Positions 45,964 to 55,800 of a stretch of 64,000 nucleotides of DNA are shown here, piece by piece. Source of the DNA: Actinoplanes couchii (GTDB lineage Bacteria; Actinomycetota; Actinomycetes; Mycobacteriales; Micromonosporaceae); NCBI RefSeq assembly GCF_016862075.1, contig NZ_BOMG01000054.1:101757-165756 (forward strand), read 5' to 3'. A model generated the notes under the pieces. That model worked only from the letters and a program-made list of their open reading frames with translations, was not told the origin of the DNA and did no database searches. Each line of letters starts with the position of its first letter. Positions within the stretch are counted from its first letter, which is position 1. Made by a program: the position numbers and the translations under genes.

Positions 45964-48900
45964 GCGTCGATGTCCATCTCGGTGAGGAGGTCCCGGAGCG
46001 ACCGTGCTTCGAAGACCGCCCGCAGCCGCAGTTCGCTGCCCAGGGCGGTGTCGATCCGGCTGGTGAGCATCATGGCGAGCAGCGAGTTGCCGCCCAGCTC
46101 GAAGAAGTTGTCGTCGAGGTCCGCGTGCGCGACACCGACCACGTCGGCGACGATCTCGCACAGCTGCCGGGCCCGGGAGCCGGCGGGCTCGGTGCCGCCT
46201 CGGTACGCGTCCGGTTCGCCGGGTGACGGCTTGAGGCTCAGTAGCGCGGCGCGGTCGAGCTTGCCGTTGGGTGTCGCCGGGAACCGTTCGAGCGTCTCCA
46301 CCCGGTCCGGCAGCAGCGCCGACGGAAGCCGGCTGCGCAGGAACTCCCGGACCGCGGCCGGGGCCAGGTCCGCACCGGCGCCGTCGGCCGGGACGAGGAA
46401 GGCCAGCAGCTGGGCCTTCGGCGTGCCGGCGTCGGTCGCAACGACCGCGGCCCGGTCGATGCCGGGGTGACGCAGCAGCGCGGCCTCCAGCTCACCGGGC
46501 TCCACCCGCAGGCCACGGACCTTGATCTGGTCGTCGAGGCGGCCCCAGAACTCCAGTTGGCCGTCCGCTCGCAGCCGTCCCCGGTCGCCGGTCCGGTACA
46601 TGCGCTGCCCGGGGACACCGCTGAACGGGTCGGCGACGAACCGTTCGCTGGTGTAGGCGGGCTGCCCCACGTAGCCCTGGGCGATCCCGAGCCCGCCGAT
46701 GCAGATCTCGCCGGGAAACAGCGGCGGCTGCAACTGCAGCTGGTCGTCCACGATGTACAGCCGGGTGGTGCCGGACGCCCGTCCGGCCACCGGTCGCGGG
46801 TGCTCGCCGATCTCGGCCCGGGCCGAGTCGATGGTGCACTCGGTGATCCCGAACATGTTGAAAGCGATCAGTCCGGGCTGGTCGTGCAGGCGCTGCCACA
46901 GTCGTTCGGACGGGCTCTCGCCACCGATCAGCACGACCTTCGGCGGGTACGCGACGTCCAGGATGCCCGCGTCGACAAGGATCTCCATCTGGCTGCTGTT
47001 GCAGTCGAGCCACTCGATCGCGGTGGCGGGATCCGACCCGCGGGCGAGGAGCCGGCGCGGGTCGACACGTTCCTCGTCGTCGAGCAGCAGCAGCCGGTGC
47101 CCGAAGGCGATCATGCCGAGGCACTGGTTGACGAAGACGTCGAAGGTGACCGAGCTGAGCGCCCCGACGGTGACCTGGCCGTCGGCCGGCAGCCGGGCGT
47201 ACATCGGCGCCAGCTGGGTGGTGGCCAGCGCGACGAGGCTCGCGTGATCGACGAGCACACCCTTCGGCGCCCCGGTGGATCCCGACGTGAACACCACGTA
47301 GGCCGGGCCGGGGCCGGGTGCGGGCTCCCGCGCCGGGCCGGTTCGGAGCGCGGCAGGTGCGACCGTGTCCACCCCGGCGAAGGGTTCGTCCGCGATGACC
47401 AGGGTGACGCCCGCCTCGGTGACCAGCAGTCGGCGCCTGGCCTCGGGTTGCCGGGTGTCCAGCAGCAGAAAGGCGCCACCGGCACACCAGGTGGCGAGCA
47501 TCGCGACGATCAGGTCACCGCGCCGGGGCAGGCCGATCCCGACCAGCACGCCGGTCCGTACCCCGCGGGCCCGCAGGCCGGCGGCCATCGTCCGGGCCTG
47601 ATCGGCGAGTTCGGCGAAGGTGTACCGTTCCCCGCCCGCGCTGACCGCCTCCCGGTCCGGAGTGGTCGCGGCGGTCCGCGCGAACAGGTCCCACGCCGAT
47701 CCGGCCGGCCCGGTGGCCGGGTCGTCCCACGGTCCGTCGTCGGCGCCGAGGGCCAGCGTCCGCGCCAGTTCGGCGGCGTCCAGGGACGGGATGCCGCCGA
47801 TCGGCGCCTCCGGCGCCCGGCACAGCGCGTGCAGCAGGTTCCGGTAGACCCGCCCGAACTGGCGGACCGCCGCTTCGGAGAACAGTTGCCTGTCGTACTC
47901 CACGACGATGTCGACCCGGCCGGCCAGCCGCCGTACGTCCAGGACGAAGCTGAACTCCAGCCGCTGCGCCGTCGAGGACTCCGGGACCGCGACGATCCGC
48001 AGATCGCCGAGCGCCCAGGTGTCCTGCCTGTCGATCGAGGCGTAGCTGATCGCCGCTTCGAACAGCGGGTTGCGTTCGGCGTCCCGCTGCGGGGCCAGCG
48101 CGTCGACAACCGCCTCGAACGGGACGCTCTGGTGGTCGAGGGCGTCGTGGACGGTGTCGCTGACGACGTCGAGGAACCTGTCGAAGGAGTCGCCCGGCGC
48201 CACCTGGCCGCGCAGCACCACGGTGTTGGCGAAGAATCCGATCGTCTTGAACGCGTCCGGATCCGGCCTGTTGAACATCTGCGTGCCGACGGTCAGGTCG
48301 TTCGTCCCGGCCCAGCGCTGCAGCGCGATGAAGTAGACCGCGAGCAGGCCGGTGAACAGGCTGACGCCCCGGTCCCGGCAGAACGCCGCGAACTCGTCGG
48401 TCGCGTTCTCGGGCAGGTCGACCGGCAGCCTGCGGCCGTCGATCCCGCCCGGCGCGTGCTCGCCGTCCTCGGGCAGGCGCACCGGCCGGATCCCGGACAG
48501 CCGGCCACGCCAGTAGTCCAGACCTGCCTCGTCGACGCCTGCCGCGTTCTCGGCGCGGCTGTAGTCGGCGTACTGGGCGGCTGGTGTTGTCAGGGCGCCC
48601 GGATCGGTGTATGCGACGCGGAGCTCGCCGGCGAACACCTGGGCCGAGATCTCGTCGGTGATCAGGTGGTGGAAGGAGATCACCAGCAGGTGGTGGCCGG
48701 GCGCGACGCGGATGACGACGGTTCGCCAGAGCGGGCCGGCGGCCAGGTCGAAGGGGACGTCGACGATCCGGCGGGCCTCGTTGTGCGCCCAGTCCCGGCG
48801 GTCGGCGAGCGACTCGCCCTCCGCCTCCACGACCTGGACCGGTGCGGGCCCCGCACCGGCGTCGTGCACCACCTGGAAGACGTCGCCGTCGCGCTCGTGG

Positions 48901-49100
48901 ACGGTGATCCGCAGCGCGTCGTGCCGGTCGCGGATCACGGCGATCGCACGGTTCAGCCGGTCGATCTCCAGATCCCCGTCGACGACCAGGGTAATGCCCC
49001 AGATATGGGCCGGACTGTCCGGTCGCAGCGCCGTGGCGAAATACATTCTTCGCTGTGCGGACGAGGCGGGAACCACAAATCCCTCCAACAGATCAGCCAT
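45960..49100 (-). CDS. NRPS module C-A-T
   Basis: A 1,046-residue module. The condensation domain (about 10-450) has SSAQRRMYF and HHLITDE (about residue 142), the catalytic His intact. The adenylation domain (about 470-960) carries VFTSGSTGAPKGVLVDH and an unusual FGITECTID. By eye against GrsA, the pocket reads D-V-N-D-L-G-M-I-D-K, closest to recalled Gln/Glu codes (such as D-A-Q-D-L-G-V-V-D-K). The T domain has FFELGGNSLLAM. ATG at 49100 is the start; the 5' region contains cluster palindrome 2 five bases upstream and no clear ribosome binding site. As first gene of the long minus-strand operon, it probably starts or receives the chain before the PKS module. Confidence 0.93.
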   Translation of the reverse strand: MADLLEGFVVPASSAQRRMYFATALRPDSPAHIWGITLVVDGDLEIDRLNRAIAVIRDRHDALRITVHERDGDVFQVVHDAGAGPAPVQVVEAEGESLADRRDWAHNEARRIVDVPFDLAAGPLWRTVVIRVAPGHHLLVISFHHLITDEISAQVFAGELRVAYTDPGALTTPAAQYADYSRAENAAGVDEAGLDYWRGRLSGIRPVRLPEDGEHAPGGIDGRRLPVDLPENATDEFAAFCRDRGVSLFTGLLAVYFIALQRWAGTNDLTVGTQMFNRPDPDAFKTIGFFANTVVLRGQVAPGDSFDRFLDVVSDTVHDALDHQSVPFEAVVDALAPQRDAERNPLFEAAISYASIDRQDTWALGDLRIVAVPESSTAQRLEFSFVLDVRRLAGRVDIVVEYDRQLFSEAAVRQFGRVYRNLLHALCRAPEAPIGGIPSLDAAELARTLALGADDGPWDDPATGPAGSAWDLFARTAATTPDREAVSAGGERYTFAELADQARTMAAGLRARGVRTGVLVGIGLPRRGDLIVAMLATWCAGGAFLLLDTRQPEARRRLLVTEAGVTLVIADEPFAGVDTVAPAALRTGPAREPAPGPGPAYVVFTSGSTGAPKGVLVDHASLVALATTQLAPMYARLPADGQVTVGALSSVTFDVFVNQCLGMIAFGHRLLLLDDEERVDPRRLLARGSDPATAIEWLDCNSSQMEILVDAGILDVAYPPKVVLIGGESPSERLWQRLHDQPGLIAFNMFGITECTIDSARAEIGEHPRPVAGRASGTTRLYIVDDQLQLQPPLFPGEICIGGLGIAQGYVGQPAYTSERFVADPFSGVPGQRMYRTGDRGRLRADGQLEFWGRLDDQIKVRGLRVEPGELEAALLRHPGIDRAAVVATDAGTPKAQLLAFLVPADGAGADLAPAAVREFLRSRLPSALLPDRVETLERFPATPNGKLDRAALLSLKPSPGEPDAYRGGTEPAGSRARQLCEIVADVVGVAHADLDDNFFELGGNSLLAMMLTSRIDTALGSELRLRAVFEARSLRDLLTEMDIDA

Positions 49101-49105
49101 GGTGT

Positions 49106-49123
49106 TGTCTCGCCGGCGAGACA
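49106..49123. promoter_or_regulatory. Cluster palindrome 2
   Basis: TGTCTCGCCGGCGAGACA, a perfect 18-bp palindrome, ends 5 bp upstream of the ATG of the C-A-T NRPS and lies in the 185-bp divergent promoter region shared with the gene at 49286. It has the same core as the sites at 28619 and 50588. Confidence 0.78.
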
Positions 49124-49285
49124 GCTGGAGATATGAGTACAGCGCGAATCGACCGGGCGTCCACGGTCCACCGGGCGGGCCGGGCGACCGCACTCACGGC
49201 ATCGCCGGCCGGTTGCGCGATCGATAGTCTGTCGACTCACGAATTACCGCCGTGCGGGCATGACCAATAGACGGGTGGGCGCCCT

Positions 49286-50020
49286 GTGTACACCATTGAG
49301 AAACTTGCGGACGGCGACCGGGAGCCGATTCTTGTCATCGATTTCCTGACACCCACGTCGGATGTCCGCCTCAGCGCGCGGATCGTGACTCTCGGCACCG
49401 GTCACCCGGTCTACCGGATCGACCCGGTCAATGACGTGTCGCTGCTCGGATACCGCGACGTGGGCGACCTGACCGCGGGATACGCCGAGTCCTGGGCCGG
49501 CGCCGTGGGACCGGGACCGGTGCTGGTGGCCGCCTACTGCACCGCCGCGCCGTTGGGCCTGCGGATGGCCGACCGGCTGCAGCGGGACGCCGACGTCGCC
49601 TGCATGCTGATCGACCCGTCCTGGCCGGACCGGCGGATGCTGACCGACGCGTACGCGGAGATGCGGGCCAAGCTGCGGGTGGACGCCTCCGGCGAGCCGC
49701 TGCCCGCGCTGGACGGGCAGCCGCTGCACACTCATCTCGAGGAGTCGATCCGCCGGGACCTGGTGTCGCACCTGGTGAAGATGGGGTTCACCGCCGACGA
49801 CGCCACCCGGCGCGGCGCTGAGTTCGTCGCCCGCTGCATGGGCTGGCTGGGGTTCCTGCTGGCGATGTCGGCAGCCGAGCCGGCGGAGCTGAACCGGTTC
49901 GCCGATGTCCTGCGTGTCCCGGTCGCCGAGCTCCCGGACCGGACCGGGCCGGACTCCGACGCGGAGATGTCCCACCGCATCGACGCCCTGATGGGGTCGA
50001 TGCGGGCGCTTCAGTCCTGA
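49286..50020 (+). CDS. Alpha/beta-hydrolase-like protein with Cys at the nucleophile elbow
   Basis: A 244-residue protein. The segment VLVAAYCTAAPLGLRMADRL (about residues 73-92) matches the nucleophile elbow of NRPS thioesterases (GxSxG), but has Cys in place of Ser and Ala in place of the first Gly; the preceding LTAGYAESW also fits. No C-terminal catalytic GxxH motif is seen, so hydrolysis is doubtful. It could be a non-hydrolytic or acyl-transfer relative, or a degenerate editing thioesterase. I do not recognise a named family. The start is GTG at 49286 with a weak ribosome binding site; the gene is divergent from the C-A-T NRPS and overlaps the convergent carrier gene by 10 bp. Confidence 0.72.
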   Translation: MYTIEKLADGDREPILVIDFLTPTSDVRLSARIVTLGTGHPVYRIDPVNDVSLLGYRDVGDLTAGYAESWAGAVGPGPVLVAAYCTAAPLGLRMADRLQRDADVACMLIDPSWPDRRMLTDAYAEMRAKLRVDASGEPLPALDGQPLHTHLEESIRRDLVSHLVKMGFTADDATRRGAEFVARCMGWLGFLLAMSAAEPAELNRFADVLRVPVAELPDRTGPDSDAEMSHRIDALMGSMRALQS

Positions 50021-50253
50021 GCGCGCCCACTCAGTTCGACACACTCGGCAAGCACCGACCGGTACTCGCCGTCCATCAGGAGCGTCCGCATCGGGAACTC
50101 GATGTCCAGGCCGGACTCGACCTTCTCGATGAACATGATGGCCATCAGCGAGTCACCGCCCAGATCGAAGAAGTTCTGGTCGGCGGCGGCCTCGTCGACC
50201 CCGAGGATCGCGCACCAGGCGGCGCTCACCGTGGCCTCGGCGCCGGCGCTCAT
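50011..50253 (-). CDS. Free-standing carrier protein
   Basis: An 80-residue carrier with intact attachment site FFDLGGDSLMAI. It overlaps the upstream carrier gene by ATGA, so two stand-alone carriers are made as a coupled pair. The following DIEFPMRTLLM resembles PKS/NRPS T domains rather than fatty acid ACP. Confidence 0.92.
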   Translation of the reverse strand: MSAGAEATVSAAWCAILGVDEAAADQNFFDLGGDSLMAIMFIEKVESGLDIEFPMRTLLMDGEYRSVLAECVELSGRAQD

Positions 50254-50498
50254 GACGCGACCAGTTCGTTGAGCGCGTCGCTGAGATCACTCAGCCGCGG
50301 GTTCTTGAAGATGACCCGGGTGGCCCGGGCGATGCCGAGCTCCGCGCTGAGCGCCTGGGCGAGGCGGATGGCGATGATGGAGTTGCCGCCCAGTTCGAAG
50401 AAGTCGTCGCCGATACCGACATCGGTCTTCCCCACGAGCTTCCGCACGGTACCCACGACCAGTTCGTCCATAGGGTTCCGGAAATCGCTGTCGCTCAT
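50250..50498 (-). CDS. Free-standing carrier protein
   Basis: An 82-residue carrier with FFELGGNSIIAIRLA (attachment Ser about residue 40) and the helix 3 region RVIFKNPRLSDLSDAL. The ATG at 50498 is preceded by AGAGGA about 8 bp away. It is the first gene of a two-carrier unit divergent from the KS gene, with cluster palindrome 3 in the promoter gap. With several assembly-line carriers here lacking their Ser, these free carriers may substitute in trans. Confidence 0.92.
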   Translation of the reverse strand: MSDSDFRNPMDELVVGTVRKLVGKTDVGIGDDFFELGGNSIIAIRLAQALSAELGIARATRVIFKNPRLSDLSDALNELVAS

Positions 50499-50587
50499 GC
50501 ACCGTTCCTCTCTGACGTCACGCTGCACGCACCGTACGGCAGCCTTCTCCGGCGGGACCAGATCCCGCTGCCGAGCGGCGGCCATTC

Positions 50588-50603
50588 GTCTCGCCGGCGA
50601 GAC
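50588..50603. promoter_or_regulatory. Cluster palindrome 3
   Basis: GTCTCGCCGGCGAGAC, a perfect 16-bp palindrome followed by AC, lies in the 202-bp gap between the divergent carrier (start 50498) and KS (start 50701) genes. It shares its core with the sites at 28619 and 49106. Confidence 0.78.
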
Positions 50604-50700
50604 ACAGCCCGTCCAGCAAAGCGACGATGAGTAGCCGTACGCCATATCACGCATTGAAGCACATAAACATCTTTGCACCGAATTCACGAGTGGGTAGGTA

Positions 50701-52836
50701 ATGTCTGATCGTGTGGCCGTGGTGGGGATGTCGATCCGCGCCGCCGGAGTACGTGACAATGCAGATCTCTGGCAGCTGATCAGCACCGGCCGCTCCGGGC
50801 GGCGCAAATTCAGTGCTGATGAATTGGCGCGCCGCGGCGTTCCGGAAAACCGGTACAAAAATCCGTCCTACGTGCCGGTCGCCTATCCGATGGCGGATTC
50901 CCTGGCGTTCGACGTCCGGGCGTTCGGCGGCACCGCGGCCGAGGCGGAGCTGACCGATCCACAGCATCGGGTGATCCTGCGGGCCTGCTACCGGGCGGTG
51001 GAGAGCGCTGGCTGCTTCATCGGCGCCCTGCCGGACCGGGTCGGCGTGTTCCTCGGAGCCCGCGCGAGTGACTACGGCACGCGGATCGCCGTCCACGGCG
51101 ACGGCCAGGTCGACCCGGCCGGGCTCGGCGTCGGCACCGAACCCGACTACCTGTCGACCCGGGTCTCCTACACCTTCGGGCTCACCGGCCCGTCGATGAC
51201 CGTGCTGACCGCCTGTTCGTCCTCGAGCGTCGCCGTGCACCTGGCCTGTCAGGCGATCCTGGCCGGCGAATGCGACTCGGCACTGGCCGGGGGCGTCGCG
51301 GTCGACATCGGGGACGCGGGCTACCTGTTCACCGCCGGGGGCATCCAGTCACCACGCGGGGTCTGTGAGCCGTACACGGTCTCGGCCGACGGCACCGTGG
51401 ACGGCAACGGCGTCGCGGTCCTCTTCCTGCGCCGGCTGGACGCGGCGCTGGCCGCGGGCAACCCGATCCTGGGCGTGATCGCCGGCACCGCGGTGAACAA
51501 CGACGGCCGGGAACGGGCCGGTTTCACCGTGCCCGGGGTCACCGGGCAGATCGAACTGATCGAGGAGGCCCTCGACGTCGCCGAGCTGGACGCCTCGCGG
51601 ATCGGCCTGCTCGAAGGCCACGGCTCCGGCACCGCCATCGGTGATCTTCTGGAGATCGACGCGGCGACGCGGGCGTTCCGGTCCGCCGGTGCCGGTACGC
51701 ACGACTGCCGGCTGCACTCGGTGAAGGCGAACATCGGCAACCTCACCGCGGCCGCGGGCGCGGCGGGTGTCATCGGCACCCTGCTGGCCATGCGGCACGG
51801 CACCATCCCGCCCAACGCGCCGCTGACGCACGGAGCGACGCCCGTCGACCTGCGCGGGACACCGTTCCGGCTGTCCGGCGAGCCGGCCCCCTGGCCGCGG
51901 TCGGACCACGGCCGGTACGCGGCGGTCAGCTCGTTCGGGATGGGCGGGACGAACGCCCACATCATCATCGGCGATGCCGGGCCGGAGGTGCGGGCCGCCA
52001 CCCGCCGGGCCCGGTCGTGGCAGGTGCTGCCGCTGTCCGCGGACGATCCGCGGCGTCTGGCGGCGCTCGTCGAGTCGGTGCGCGCGACGGTGGGCGGCGC
52101 CTCGGCCGAGGAGCGGCAGGACATCGGCCACACGCTGCGCACCGGCCGCCCGGAACTCTCCGTGCGGGCGGCCGCGCTGGTGCCCGTCGACGGCGATCCG
52201 GCCGGCGCGAGATGGCCGGAGCACCGTGTCGCCCCGCAGCCGCCGCCACGGCTCGTCGTCCTGATCCCCGGCGCGGACGTCCCGCCGTCCGCCACGGCAC
52301 TCGGCCTCTACCGGGCCGAGCCGGTCTTCCGGGCGGCAGTGGACGACGGCCTGCCGGCGCTGGAGCGCCTGCTGCCGCCGGCCGAGTTCGCTGCCGTGCG
52401 CGAAGCGTTCCACAGTGCTGTCCCGGTGCTCTCCCGGCACGTGTCGGACCTGGTGGTGGCGGGGCAGCTGGCGCTTCTCGGGAGTGCCGGCGTCCGGCCC
52501 GACCGGACAGTGGGGTTCGACGCGGACGTGCGTCCCGAGCCGGGTTCCGTCCACCTCCAGCTGAGCGGTGCCGAGCACCTGCTCGGCACCGGCGCCGGCC
52601 CGGTCATGACGCCCGCCGGTCTGCCACCGGAGAGCGTGCTGCCACGGATCGTCGCCGCGTTGTGGGAGCTCGGCGTGCCGATCGACTGGGATGCCTACGC
52701 CGAGCACGACCACGCGCTGCGGGCCGATCTGGCCCCCCGCGAGTTCGACCGGACTCCGCATCTGCATCCCGTCCTGCTCGATCACTGCCCGGGCGTCGAC
52801 CCGGCCGAACTGACCGGAAAGCGGGCCGACCGATGA
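50701..52836 (+). CDS. Ketosynthase with altered active site and eroded acyltransferase
   Basis: A 711-residue PKS protein. The KS (1-430) has the Cys in TACSSSS (residue 172) and His in LEGHGSGT (307), but the third catalytic position reads KANIGNLTAAAG: Asn 347 instead of His. After the KS, a shortened AT-like region retains the start (VLIPGADVPP; LYRAEPVFRAAVDDG) and the end (ELGVPIDWDAYA; RTPHLHP), but the GHSxG core and following ~200 residues are missing (GFDADVRPEPG occupies its place). It has no ACP. It overlaps the NRPS start by ATGA. It could be a non-elongating, transacylating or condensing KS, or a decaying module. Confidence 0.9.
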   Translation: MSDRVAVVGMSIRAAGVRDNADLWQLISTGRSGRRKFSADELARRGVPENRYKNPSYVPVAYPMADSLAFDVRAFGGTAAEAELTDPQHRVILRACYRAVESAGCFIGALPDRVGVFLGARASDYGTRIAVHGDGQVDPAGLGVGTEPDYLSTRVSYTFGLTGPSMTVLTACSSSSVAVHLACQAILAGECDSALAGGVAVDIGDAGYLFTAGGIQSPRGVCEPYTVSADGTVDGNGVAVLFLRRLDAALAAGNPILGVIAGTAVNNDGRERAGFTVPGVTGQIELIEEALDVAELDASRIGLLEGHGSGTAIGDLLEIDAATRAFRSAGAGTHDCRLHSVKANIGNLTAAAGAAGVIGTLLAMRHGTIPPNAPLTHGATPVDLRGTPFRLSGEPAPWPRSDHGRYAAVSSFGMGGTNAHIIIGDAGPEVRAATRRARSWQVLPLSADDPRRLAALVESVRATVGGASAEERQDIGHTLRTGRPELSVRAAALVPVDGDPAGARWPEHRVAPQPPPRLVVLIPGADVPPSATALGLYRAEPVFRAAVDDGLPALERLLPPAEFAAVREAFHSAVPVLSRHVSDLVVAGQLALLGSAGVRPDRTVGFDADVRPEPGSVHLQLSGAEHLLGTGAGPVMTPAGLPPESVLPRIVAALWELGVPIDWDAYAEHDHALRADLAPREFDRTPHLHPVLLDHCPGVDPAELTGKRADR

Positions 52837-55800
52837 CCTCCGTCCTGGACACGAGCCCGGCCGCTCCGGTGCAGCAGCGGATCTGGTTCATCGAGCAGCT
52901 GGTGCCGGGCACGGCGCTGCACCACGGGCACGCGGCCTTCGCCGTACACGGTGAGCTGGATCTTCCCGCTCTGGAACGGGCTGTCAACGAGGTGATCGCC
53001 CGGCACGAGGTGCTGCGGACCCGCTTCCTCGACCGGGACGGATCACCGGTCCGGGAGGTGCTGGCCGAGGCGTCGACAACCGTGCGGCGCGTCTCCGGCC
53101 CGGTCGGTGACTTCATCGACGAACCCTTCAACCTCGATCAGGCTCCTCTGGTACGGGTGGGCCTGGTCCAGGGGACGCTTGTCGTCGTCCTGCACCGGAT
53201 CGTGGCGGACGCCCGTTCGATGAGCCTGTTCCTGCACGAGGTCGCCGACCGGTACCGGCGCGAACCGTCCGGGACACCGGCTGCCCACTCCGTGCCGCGG
53301 CCCGCCGGGCCCGGGGACGTCCAGGACCGGGTGGCCCGGCTGACCGGCTATCCGACGGTTCTCGATCTGCCCGCCGACCGCTCGCGGCCGACCGTGCAGA
53401 CGTTCACCGGCGGTCACTTCAACTGGCACGTCCCGGCGCCGCTGACCCGCCGTCTGGAGCGGGTGGCAGACGAGCACGAAGTCTCCCTCCGCACCCTGCT
53501 GCTGACCTCGTTCGCGCTGGTCCTGAGCGTCTGGTCGCGTCAGGACCGGCTGCTGGTGGGCACCCCGGCGGCCGACGGCGGGCAGCCGATCGGCCCGTTC
53601 ACCGACACCCTGGTGATCCCGGCCGACATGACCGGCGCACCCTCGTTCGGCACCTGTCTGGACCGTGTGCACCGCGCGTACCGGAGTCCCGCCGTCGCCT
53701 TCGAGGAACTCGTCGACGGCCTGGCGCCGGAACGGAGCCTCTCCCATCACCCGCTGGTCCAGGTGATGGTGACCGTCCACGACGGCGCCGGCTCCCCGCC
53801 GGAGCTGGTGGACGCCGATCTGCGGCCGGTCGAGACGGCGGTGGCCACGGCGTTCGACCTGACGCTCGACGTCCACCCGTACGACGACGGTCTCGCTTGC
53901 CGTCTGTGGTTCTCGGCCGACCTCTTCGAGCGCGACACCGCCGAACGGTTCCAGCGGCACCTGCTGAAACTGCTGGACGTCGTCGCGGAGAACCCGGCAG
54001 TCGAGGTCGCGGGCGTCGATCTGTCCGACGGCGGCGAGCGGGCGCTGCTGACCGCGCTCGGCACCGGCCCGGCACGCCCGGTCGACCCCCGTGCGCTGCC
54101 CGCCCGGCTGATCGAGGCGGCCCGGCGCCGGCCGGATGCCGTGGCGGTACGGGCGCCGGACGGCGACTACACCTTCGCGCAGTTCGTCGAGCGCGCCGAG
54201 TCGATCGGCGCCGCGCTCGCCGCCCGGGGACTGCGGCCCGGTGATCTGGCCGGAGTCGCGCTGCCGCGGGGCCGGGACCTGCCGGCCGGGCTGCTCGGCG
54301 TCTGGCTGGCCGGCGGCGCCTACGTGCCGCTGGATCCGGCCTATCCCCGCGCCCGCCTGGAGCACATGACCCGGGACGCCGGCATCAAGGTCCTGCTCAG
54401 CACACGTGACCTGGTGGACCTGATCCCGGTGCCGGCCGGGACCGCGATCCTGGTGGCGGACGAGCCACTGTCCACACCGGTCGCCGAGCGGCGGCTGCCC
54501 GGCGCGGACGGCGGCGACGTCGCCTACGTGATCTACACGTCCGGTTCCACCGGCCGCCCCAAAGGGGTGCTGGTCGGGCACACCAGCCTGGGGAACCTGC
54601 TCGACGACTTCGCCCACCAGACGAACTTCGGCGCGGACGACAGGCTTCTCGCGCTGACCTCGCTGTCCTTCGACATCGCCGGGCTGGAGCTCTGGCTCCC
54701 ACTGCTGACCGGGGCGACGCTGGTGATCGGGCCGCCCGGCATCGGCGGTGATCCGGAACAGCTGCACGGACTGCTCACCGCCCAGGACATCACCGTGGTC
54801 CAGGCCACCCCGGCGACCTGGAAGCTGTACACCTCGTACACCGGTACGGCGCCCGCCGCCCTGCGCCAGATCTGGAGCGGCGGCGAGCACCTGCCGCACC
54901 CGCTCGCCCAGGCCCTGACCGCGCTCGGGCCGGAGATCCACAACGTCTACGGGCCGACCGAGACCACCATCTGGTCGACGCGGGCCGTGCTGGCGCACGG
55001 CGACGCCGCCACCGGGATCGGCCGGCCCCTCGCCAATACCAGCCTGTTCGTCACCAGTGCCGCCGGGCACCGCGTCCCGCTGGGCGTGCCCGGCGAGTTG
55101 TGCATCGGCGGCGCGGGCCTGGCGTTCGGCTACCTGGACCGGCCGGAACTGACCGCAGAACGGTTCACCGAGGTCGCGGGGGTGCCCGTCTACCGCACCG
55201 GGGACCTGGTCCGCTGGCGGTCCGACGGGCACCTGGAATATCTGGGGCGCCTCGACGACCAGGTGAAGATTCGTGGTCACCGGGTCGAGCCCGGGGAGAT
55301 CGACGCCGTGGCCCAGACCGTTCCCGGGATCCGGGACGTGTGCACGCTCGTGGTGACCGCCGCCAGCGGCGAGAGTCACCTGGTCACCTTCGTGACACCG
55401 GATCTGCGGGAGCTGCGGGACCAGGTCCGGGCCTTCCTGCGCGACCGGCTGCCCGAGTACATGGTGCCGAACCGGGTGCTGACCCTGCCGGAACTCCCGC
55501 TCACCCCGAACGGGAAGACCGATCGGAACGCGCTGAAGGGCATCGCCCGGGAGCAGGCGCCCGCCGCCGACCACGTCGCTCCGGGCGACGCCTCGCAGCA
55601 GCTGCTCCACGAGATCTGGTGTGCGGTCCTGGGCGTCCCGCGGGTCAGCGTCGTGGAGAACATCTTCGACGCCGGTGTCACCTCGCTGCTGATCGTGCGG
55701 ATCCGGCGGGAACTGCTCGACCGGCACGGCATCGACATCCCCCTGACCGCCTTCTTCACCTATCCGACGATCGCCGCGCTCGCCCAGTCGCTCGCACGCC

